From contig NZ_JBGQOJ010000057.1 of the NCBI RefSeq assembly GCF_052119585.1, positions 1-5,383 of the forward strand: a stretch of DNA of 5,383 bases. The letters are read 5' to 3'. A model generated the notes under the pieces. The model made no database searches, was not told where the DNA came from, and saw nothing but the letters and a program-made list of their open reading frames with translations. This DNA comes from JBGQOJ01 sp052119585 (lineage in GTDB: Bacteria; Pseudomonadota; Alphaproteobacteria; Rhodobacterales; Rhodobacteraceae). The translations under genes and the position numbers were made by a program. Shown piece after piece: positions 1 through 4,102 of the stretch (its first letter is position 1; each line of letters opens with the position of its first letter).

Positions 1-74
<74 letters not shown>

Positions 75-140
75 AAAACGCCAATGTTTTCAAATACTTA
101 GAACCTGACTGTTTTGCTTGTGTATGAACCCCACGCAAAC

Positions 141-160
141 GAGTCAACGCTGAGTCAACG
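141..160. repeat. Two direct repeats of GAGTCAACG, 11-bp period
   Basis: GAGTCAACG occurs at 141-149 and again at 152-160, separated by CT, so the period is about one helical turn. The pair lies between the tRNA and its terminator and is flanked by GCAAACG (135-141) and CGTTTTGC (159-166), which form an imperfect dyad. The arrangement could hold a protein side by side on one DNA face or be remains of a recombination site. No function is assigned. Confidence 0.5.
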
Positions 161-169
161 TTTTGCAAG

Positions 170-195
170 TCCCCCTGAAACCCAGGGGGCTTTTT
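170..195 (+). terminator. Intrinsic (rho-independent) terminator after the tRNA
   Basis: A 7-bp perfect stem, CCCCCTG (171-177) with CAGGGGG (183-189), closes a 5-nt loop and is followed by CTTTTT (190-195). On the plus strand this is a standard intrinsic terminator about 95 nt beyond the tRNA, so it probably ends the tRNA transcript. The minus strand lacks a T-run after the stem, so it is not a good terminator for the minus-strand gene at 314-655. Confidence 0.85.
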
Positions 196-293
196 GCGTT
201 TGGAACCCTCCACTCTGTTCTGAATTCTGTCGGACAAGTGCGTTCCAGACAGGGGAATATTCTGTGGAATCTTAGACCCGGTCACTCGAGGGC

Positions 294-332
294 CACAAGC
301 GGCACCACAGCGATCAGTTGGTGCCGCTTGTG
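294..332. repeat. Perfect 14-bp inverted repeat across the stop codon of the exported-protein gene
   Basis: CACAAGCGGCACCA (294-307) and TGGTGCCGCTTGTG (319-332) are exact reverse complements separated by 11 nt. The minus-strand TGA stop (314-316) lies in the loop and one arm covers the last codons of the gene. In RNA this gives a strong G+C-rich hairpin on either strand. Neither side has a T-run, so it is more likely a 3' stabilising or rho-type end, or a protein-binding dyad, than a classical terminator. Confidence 0.7.
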
Positions 333-655
333 CTGCCGCCGCCGCCCGCACCCGCAAGTGCGCCCAACAGAAGAAGGCTGCCAAGCCCGATGGCCGCCCC
401 ATTGCCCAAACCGCCTTGTGGGCGGATCCGGACGGTGCGGTTGACCATGGTCTCGTCGACGCAGACATTGCCGTCGCGATCGAAGTCAAACGGCTTCAGC
501 TCGTTGACCGAGGCGACCTGACGCAAAGAAAAACCATCGGGGCAGGCGAAAACGCCGATGGTGTCGGTGACGCGAATGGCGTCTTTTGCCAGGGCAGGAG
601 CGGCGAACGAGAGGCACAGGAGGGCGGCATAAAGACTAGCATAAAGGGGTTTCAT
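314..655 (-). CDS. Small exported protein with EF-hand-like loop and hydrophobic C-terminal tail
   Basis: This is a 113-residue protein of unknown function. The start at 655 was preferred over an upstream ATG at 772 because GGAG lies 8 nt before it and the protein then begins with a clean Sec signal peptide (residues 1-23, ending APALA). The mature part has CPDGF (38-42) followed by a 12-residue loop D57-F-D-R-D-G-N-V-C-V-D-E68. Acidic residues at loop positions 1, 3, 5 and 12 fit EF-hand or Excalibur-like calcium binding. C38 and C65 could form a disulfide in the periplasm. Residues 87-103 are hydrophobic and glycine-rich, followed by a Gly/Ser tail, which could anchor the protein in a membrane. 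Short secreted proteins with a CPDGF motif and one DxDxDG loop are familiar as hypothetical proteins in Rhodobacterales. Calcium binding is inferred from the motif only. Confidence 0.8.
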   Translation of the reverse strand: MKPLYASLYAALLCLSFAAPALAKDAIRVTDTIGVFACPDGFSLRQVASVNELKPFDFDRDGNVCVDETMVNRTVRIRPQGGLGNGAAIGLGSLLLLGALAGAGGGGSTSGTN

Positions 656-690
656 CTTAATTTCTCCAACTTTAGTTTTCGATTTTATTA

Positions 691-718
691 TTTCTAGTGG
701 CAATCGTCGAGGTTGCAA
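691..718 (-). promoter_or_regulatory. Candidate sigma70 promoter for the exported-protein gene
   Basis: On the minus strand, TTGCAA (713-718) is followed after 16 bp by TAGAAA (691-696), matching the -35 and -10 consensus moderately. The AT-rich stretch just downstream and the Shine-Dalgarno GGAG before the ATG at 655 agree with a short leader of about 30 nt. The call rests on hexamer match and position only. Confidence 0.4.
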
Positions 719-822
719 GGCCGGGTGCCGCGATTTCCCTCGCGCGGGCAGGTTGGTTTCATATGTAGTCACGACGATCAGCTTCTCTGGATCAGGCTCA
801 GGGCTGGTTTTCGTCTTTGATC

Positions 823-846
823 TCCTGATTTTTACATTTTTCAGGA
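823..846. promoter_or_regulatory. Dyad TCCTGA-N12-TCAGGA around a -35 element, possible operator
   Basis: TCCTGA (823-828) and TCAGGA (841-846) are perfect inverted half-sites with 12 bp between them. The -35 hexamer TTTACA (831-836) sits inside the spacer, so a dimeric repressor bound here would block the plus-strand promoter. No known regulator is recognised from this motif. Confidence 0.35.
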
Positions 847-860
847 AAATGCCCTATAAT
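831..860 (+). promoter_or_regulatory. Strong sigma70-type promoter TTTACA-18-TATAAT
   Basis: TTTACA at 831-836 matches 5 of 6 bases of the -35 consensus and TATAAT at 855-860 is a perfect -10, with an 18-bp spacer. Such a match is rare by chance in G+C-rich DNA. Transcription would start near 867 and run antisense to the broken MarR-type gene (892-1264), then towards the deacetylase remnant and glycosyltransferase. No start codon with a ribosome site lies close downstream, so the promoter may give an antisense RNA or long leader, or may have lost its original gene. Confidence 0.65.
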
Positions 861-891
861 ACCCTCCAAAGATCACGGTGCCATGGCCCGC

Positions 892-1264
892 TTAAATTCG
901 CGCGCCGTCAGTGCGTGTGTCCGGTGACGCCCGCTCCTTGTCCAGACTCTCGATCTCTTCCCAAAGAACCTGGTATTCCTTCAGGTGGCGTTTCAGGTAG
1001 TGCGCCGTCAGACTGGCGCGTTCGGCAATGCCGGACGGGATCAGCACAAAGGCATAGCGCATTTTCGAGGTGCTCGTGCGGAAGTTCTGGACTTTGATCG
1101 CGCCCTTTTCGGCCAGCCCCTTCAGCCAGTAATTCACTGCCACGAGGCTTAGCTTAGCTCCAGCGCATAGGCGATCTGCGTTGGCTAAGGTCGCCGTCTT
1201 CCTCGATCAGGCGCAAGACGCGAAACCGCGCATCTTCTTGAAAGGTGGTGACGAGTCTATCCAC
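892..1264 (-). pseudogene. MarR-family EPS-associated transcriptional regulator, broken by two lesions
   Basis: In its intact form this family is a winged-helix DNA-binding protein of roughly 110-125 residues encoded beside exopolysaccharide genes. The N-terminal part reads from a GTG at 1264 (then DRLVTTFQEDARFRVLRLIE and on to SQR) until about 1179. There one base is missing: restoring it continues with QIAYALELS. A second lesion is a tandem duplication of CTTAG (1148-1152, 1153-1157; CTAAG on the coding strand). Removing one copy restores LVAVNYWL and joins the 83-codon C-terminal frame, which ends with TAA at 892-894. That part contains the wing and a helical tail (PSGIAERASL, then KEYQVLWEEIESL). 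As it stands, the N-terminal frame hits TAA at 1154-1156, so no full winged helix can be made. Family identity rests on recalled motif similarity. Confidence 0.85.
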
Positions 1265-1309
1265 GGTTAGCCCCGCGTCATCATGCGTTGCTGTTGCTGT
1301 CCGATCGCG

Positions 1310-1328
1310 TTATCCGAAGACTGATAAT
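1310..1328. promoter_or_regulatory. Divergent control region: TTATC-N8-GATAA dyad with -10-like GATAAT
   Basis: TTATC (1310-1314) and GATAA (1323-1327) are inverted half-sites 8 bp apart in the 84-bp gap between the MarR-type start (1264) and the deacetylase start (1349). GATAAT (1323-1328) resembles a plus-strand -10, and the mirrored GATAAC (1309-1314) resembles a minus-strand -10. The dyad could therefore be both overlapping divergent promoters and an operator. No convincing -35 hexamers are visible. Confidence 0.3.
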
Positions 1329-1337
1329 TTGGCATGT

Positions 1338-1341
1338 GAGG
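1338..1341 (+). promoter_or_regulatory. Ribosome binding site of the deacetylase remnant
   Basis: GAGG lies 7 nt before the ATG at 1349. It supports that ATG as the genuine start of the old deacetylase gene, and it means the 39-codon remnant is probably still translated. Confidence 0.55.
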
Positions 1342-1348
1342 TTCGGCG

Positions 1349-1468
1349 ATGTCTGGTCAGTTTGTCATTTCGCTGGATTTCGAACTCCTCTGGGGCGTTC
1401 GTGATCATGCTGGCCGGGACAAGGGCAACGTTGCGCGGTCCGGAAAGGCGGAGCCATGCATATTCTGA
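1349..1468 (+). pseudogene. N-terminal remnant of a polysaccharide deacetylase (NodB-type)
   Basis: An ATG preceded by GAGG opens a 39-codon frame whose first 20 residues are MSGQFVISLDFELLWGVRDH. This is the typical beginning of EPS-locus polysaccharide deacetylases, where the aspartate of SLDFE starts the NodB catalytic fold. After RDH the sequence loses family character and the frame ends with TGA at 1466-1468, 13 bases into the glycosyltransferase gene. Intact enzymes have several hundred residues and remove N- or O-acetyl groups from the polymer, so almost all of the catalytic domain is gone, presumably through an internal deletion. The remaining short frame overlaps the next start codon, so its translation could couple to that of the glycosyltransferase. 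Identity rests on one short motif but fits the neighbourhood well. Confidence 0.75.
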
Positions 1469-2577
1469 TGACGGTGAACGCCGCCTGGAACATATGGAAT
1501 TTTCGGCGGCCGCTGGTAGAAGCCCTGACTGCTGGTGGTCACCGGGTCACCGTTCTGGCACCGCCCGACGATTCTGTGGCTCACCTCGAGCAGATGGGAT
1601 GTCGTTTCCTACCTCTCGAGATGAGCGTGAAGGGCCTTAACCCGGTTGAAGACCTGAAACTGCAGCGCAGGCTGAAGCGAATTTTCCAGGAGGAACAACC
1701 GGACGCCATCCTGAGCTTCACGATCAAGAACAATATCTTCGGGGCGTGGGCTGCACAGACGGCTGGTGTGCCTTTCGTTCCGAACGTCACAGGGCTTGGC
1801 ACAGCCTTTCTGTCGGGCGGCCTGTTGCAGACCATCGCCGAGCAGCTTTACCGGCGCGCCTTTGGCAAATTGCCGATCGTCTTTTTCCAGAACGAAGATG
1901 ACCGGGATCTGTTTCTTGATCGCAAGCTTGTGCGTGCGGATCAGGTGCGGTTGTTGCCCGGCTCCGGCATTGATCTGGTCCGCTTTGCCCAAGCGGAGAT
2001 GCCGTCTGCCGACGCGCCGCCTGTATTTCTGATGATTGCCCGGCTCCTGCGCGACAAAGGTGTCATCGAATTCATCGAGGCGGCACGGCAGATCAAGGCG
2101 CGCCATCCGAACGCACGCTTCCAGTTGCTGGGGGCAGCCGGTTCAGAAAACCGCACCGCCATCGACACCAAAACCGTCGATGCCTGGGTGGCCGAGGGCG
2201 TGGTGGAATATCTCGGGACCACCAACGATGTGCGCGCGGCGATTGCCGCGGCCACCTGCGTTGTGCTGCCCTCCTACAGGGAAGGCGCGCCGCGCACGCT
2301 GATCGAGGCGGCTGCCATGGCACGGCCGCTCATTGCCACCGACGTGCCCGGTTGTCGCGCCGTGGTCGATCACGACGTTTCGGGCTTTCTTTGCGAGGTG
2401 CAGAATGCCGACAGCCTGGCTGCGGCAATGGAGCGATTTCTTGCGCTCTCTCCGGAAGCCCGCACCGAGATGGGACAGGCCGGGCGCACAAAAATGGAAC
2501 GTGAATTTGATCAGGCACTGGTCGTAGCAGCCTACCGCGAGGCCCTTGATGTCCTTTCCGGCAATCATAAGAGATAG
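1456..2577 (+). CDS. Glycosyltransferase family 4 protein, EPS biosynthesis
   Basis: This 373-residue retaining GT-B glycosyltransferase would move a sugar from a nucleotide donor onto a lipid-linked polysaccharide intermediate at the cytoplasmic face of the inner membrane. The N-terminal acceptor domain starts HILMTVNAAW, then NFRRPLVEAL, and contains FTIKNN (88-93) and VTGLGTAF (111-118), typical of transferases that extend undecaprenyl-linked repeat units. The donor domain has PGSGID (168-173), ARLLRDKG with R196 and K201, and the EX7E signature in SYREGAPRTLIEA (E276 and E284). Length is normal and no lesion is seen. AAGGCGGAG just before ATG 1456 is a good ribosome site, and the start lies inside the deacetylase remnant. 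The next gene begins 5 nt after its stop, indicating one operon. Donor and acceptor sugars cannot be told. Confidence 0.93.
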   Translation: MHILMTVNAAWNIWNFRRPLVEALTAGGHRVTVLAPPDDSVAHLEQMGCRFLPLEMSVKGLNPVEDLKLQRRLKRIFQEEQPDAILSFTIKNNIFGAWAAQTAGVPFVPNVTGLGTAFLSGGLLQTIAEQLYRRAFGKLPIVFFQNEDDRDLFLDRKLVRADQVRLLPGSGIDLVRFAQAEMPSADAPPVFLMIARLLRDKGVIEFIEAARQIKARHPNARFQLLGAAGSENRTAIDTKTVDAWVAEGVVEYLGTTNDVRAAIAAATCVVLPSYREGAPRTLIEAAAMARPLIATDVPGCRAVVDHDVSGFLCEVQNADSLAAAMERFLALSPEARTEMGQAGRTKMEREFDQALVVAAYREALDVLSGNHKR

Positions 2578-2582
2578 CACCA

Positions 2583-3365
2583 ATGGACACCGTGTTCTTC
2601 ATTGCGTCAAAGCTGATCGGAGCGCTTCTGCGCCCGGACACCTGGATCGTCATCGCCTTGGCGGGCATCGTGCTTGCGTTGATCCTACAACGCAGGCATA
2701 TCGCGCTTTGGGTTAGCAGCATCACGCTGGGGGTGCTTGTCGCGCTGAGCGCTTTACCCCTTGGGGATCTTCTCCTGCAGCCCATCGAGCGGCGCTTCCC
2801 AGCCAACCTAAGCCTTGTCGCTGTCGACGGCATCATCGTGCTCGGCGGTGGCGAGGACGCACGCGCCAGCGCTTATTGGGACCAGATGCAGCTCAATGAA
2901 GGCGCAGAGCGCTACACGGCCGCGCTCGCCCTCGCTCGACGGTTTCCACAAGCAAAGGTCCTGTTCACCGGTGGCAGCGGCGCGCTTCGCGACGTCGCTG
3001 GTGCCGCCACCTCGGAGGCGTCGATTGCCGAGGGTTTCTTTCTCGACCAAGGCATAGCGCCTGAACGCCTTCTGCTTGAGGGTCAGTCTCGCAACACAAC
3101 TGAGAACGCCCGTCTCAGCCTGACGCTCGCCGATCCCGCCGCGGATGAAACCTGGGTTCTGGTCACCAGCGCCTTCCACATGCCGCGCGCCATGCGCAGC
3201 TTTGCGGCGGCAGGTTGGCAGAGCCTTGTCGCCTGGCCCGTCGATTATCGCACGTCAGGGTTTGGCGACGGCATGGGCTGGGATCTCAAGGGCAACCTGT
3301 CAGTCCTGACTACCGCGATCCGCGAGCACGTTGGCCAGCTTGCTTATCGACTGACCGGACGGTGA
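2583..3365 (+). CDS. YdcF/SanA/ElyC-type membrane protein (DUF218)
   Basis: The protein has 260 residues. Two hydrophobic segments (about 21-35 and 40-58) anchor it in the inner membrane, followed by a DUF218 domain (about 80-235) with the family blocks DGIIVLGGG (82-90), NEGAERY (105-111), TGGSG (129-133), SRNTTENA (169-176) and VTSAFHMPRAM (194-204), the last containing H199. Related E. coli proteins (SanA, ElyC, YdcF) affect envelope integrity or peptidoglycan and lipid-carrier metabolism, but their reaction is not settled. DUF218 proteins commonly occur beside EPS genes. It begins 5 nt after the glycosyltransferase stop without a strong ribosome site, so it is probably translationally coupled. 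It converges on the antiterminator gene, with 12 nt between the two coding ends. I see no lesion. Confidence 0.9.
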   Translation: MDTVFFIASKLIGALLRPDTWIVIALAGIVLALILQRRHIALWVSSITLGVLVALSALPLGDLLLQPIERRFPANLSLVAVDGIIVLGGGEDARASAYWDQMQLNEGAERYTAALALARRFPQAKVLFTGGSGALRDVAGAATSEASIAEGFFLDQGIAPERLLLEGQSRNTTENARLSLTLADPAADETWVLVTSAFHMPRAMRSFAAAGWQSLVAWPVDYRTSGFGDGMGWDLKGNLSVLTTAIREHVGQLAYRLTGR

Positions 3366-3377
3366 ACGGTCACGCCG

Positions 3378-3890
3378 CTACACCGCGCGCAGCTGGTCGG
3401 CTTGAACAGCAACGCGTGTCTCTCCGCCCATGATGTCCATCAGCACCCAGACGCGCCGGTCCGGCGCCACGGACTCAATTGTGGCAATTACATCCGCAAA
3501 TGGGCCCTTGGCCACCGTTACCTTGTCGCCGGGTTTGAGAAGCTTCGGCGGCAGCAGCTTGCCCTCCTGATCGCAGCGCAGCATCAGCTGGCTGATCAGA
3601 TCAAGCGGGACAGGTGTTGGCTCCTTGCCAAAGCTGACGATCCGCGTCACGCCATAGGTGGAGTTGACTGCGCTCCAACGCTCCTGCAGCAGATCAAGGG
3701 CCACAAAAAGATAGCCCGGGAACAGTGGTCGCATCTGAACTGTGAACTTGCACTGGGCACGCGTGGTCTCTTCATGAAGCGGCAGAAATGTTCTGAACCC
3801 CTGCCGGACCAGATTGCGTTCGGCGATCCTGTGGCTGTTGGGTTTGAACTGCGCCAGAAACCAGGTCGTTCCGCTGTCGTGATAGCTCAT
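3378..3890 (-). CDS. NusG/RfaH-like transcription antiterminator
   Basis: This 170-residue specialised NusG paralog has an N-terminal NGN domain at about residues 8-105, with WFLAQFKPN (10-18), AERNL (23-27), FLPLHEE (35-41) and FPGYLFV (57-63). A KOW segment runs at about 119-141, with KPGDKV and KGPF. NGN binds the clamp of RNA polymerase; RfaH-like members suppress pausing and rho termination over long operons, especially polysaccharide operons. The length and the lack of housekeeping secE or ribosomal-protein neighbours argue against this being the essential nusG. It is transcribed towards the EPS genes, so it is not in their operon and would act in trans or on another EPS cluster. The ATG at 3890 has only a weak GGAA upstream, suggesting modest translation. 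Annotation as an EPS-associated NusG-family protein is secure; target specificity is inference. Confidence 0.92.
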   Translation of the reverse strand: MSYHDSGTTWFLAQFKPNSHRIAERNLVRQGFRTFLPLHEETTRAQCKFTVQMRPLFPGYLFVALDLLQERWSAVNSTYGVTRIVSFGKEPTPVPLDLISQLMLRCDQEGKLLPPKLLKPGDKVTVAKGPFADVIATIESVAPDRRVWVLMDIMGGETRVAVQADQLRAV

Positions 3891-3901
3891 TCAGATTCCG
3901 A

Positions 3902-3937
3902 TGTTCAATTTTAAGCGGACTGTGCAATTTTAGAGCG
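3902..3937. repeat. Near-identical pair TGTKCAATTTTA, 19-bp period, upstream of the antiterminator
   Basis: TGTTCAATTTTAAGCG (3902-3917) and TGTGCAATTTTAGAGCG (3921-3937) are similar direct repeats whose starts are 19 bp apart, near two helical turns. They lie 12-47 bp upstream of the antiterminator start codon, where its promoter or an operator would be. The AT-rich TAAAATT cores stand out in G+C-rich DNA. The rest of the gap up to 4102 shows no convincing gene or promoter. Confidence 0.4.
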
Positions 3938-4090
3938 CCCCATTCAACCTCCAACTGCCTCCGCTTGCGAAAGGCATCAATGAACTCTCCGCGCCATTGC
4001 GCAAACTCATTGAAAACGTGAGGTAAAAGTCTCTTCCGTCTTGATAGCCCAGCAAAGCTACGCAAACGTCCCCCGACTTCTTGAGAATAT

Positions 4091-4095
4091 GGAGG
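4091..4095 (+). promoter_or_regulatory. Ribosome binding site that fixes a TTG start for the recombinase
   Basis: GGAGG lies 7 nt upstream of TTG 4103. The recombinase frame is closed by a TGA at 4082-4084 and has no ATG before codon 19, which is only one codon ahead of the catalytic serine. TTG 4103 is therefore the best start; GTG codons at 4124 and 4130 have no comparable site. Confidence 0.65.
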
Positions 4096-4102
4096 CGGTG
4101 AG

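Noticed and set aside
656..772. Upstream extension of the exported protein to an ATG at 772 (39 more residues)
   Set aside because: The extension is basic and unstructured, would bury the signal peptide, and includes the candidate promoter. The ATG at 655 has a good GGAG at proper spacing.
883..927. 14-codon frame (MARLNSRAVSACVR) just after the strong plus-strand promoter
   Set aside because: It has no Shine-Dalgarno sequence and lies antisense to the end of the regulator pseudogene. Too short to support.
1245..1640. Plus-strand 131-codon frame overlapping the deacetylase remnant and glycosyltransferase
   Set aside because: It is a shadow frame crossing two better supported genes, without a ribosome site or family motifs.
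3352..3372. Hairpin TGACCG-N9-CGGTCA between the convergent YdcF-type and antiterminator genes as a bidirectional terminator
   Set aside because: The stem has only 6 bp, the loop is long, no T-run follows on either strand, and it overlaps coding sequence.
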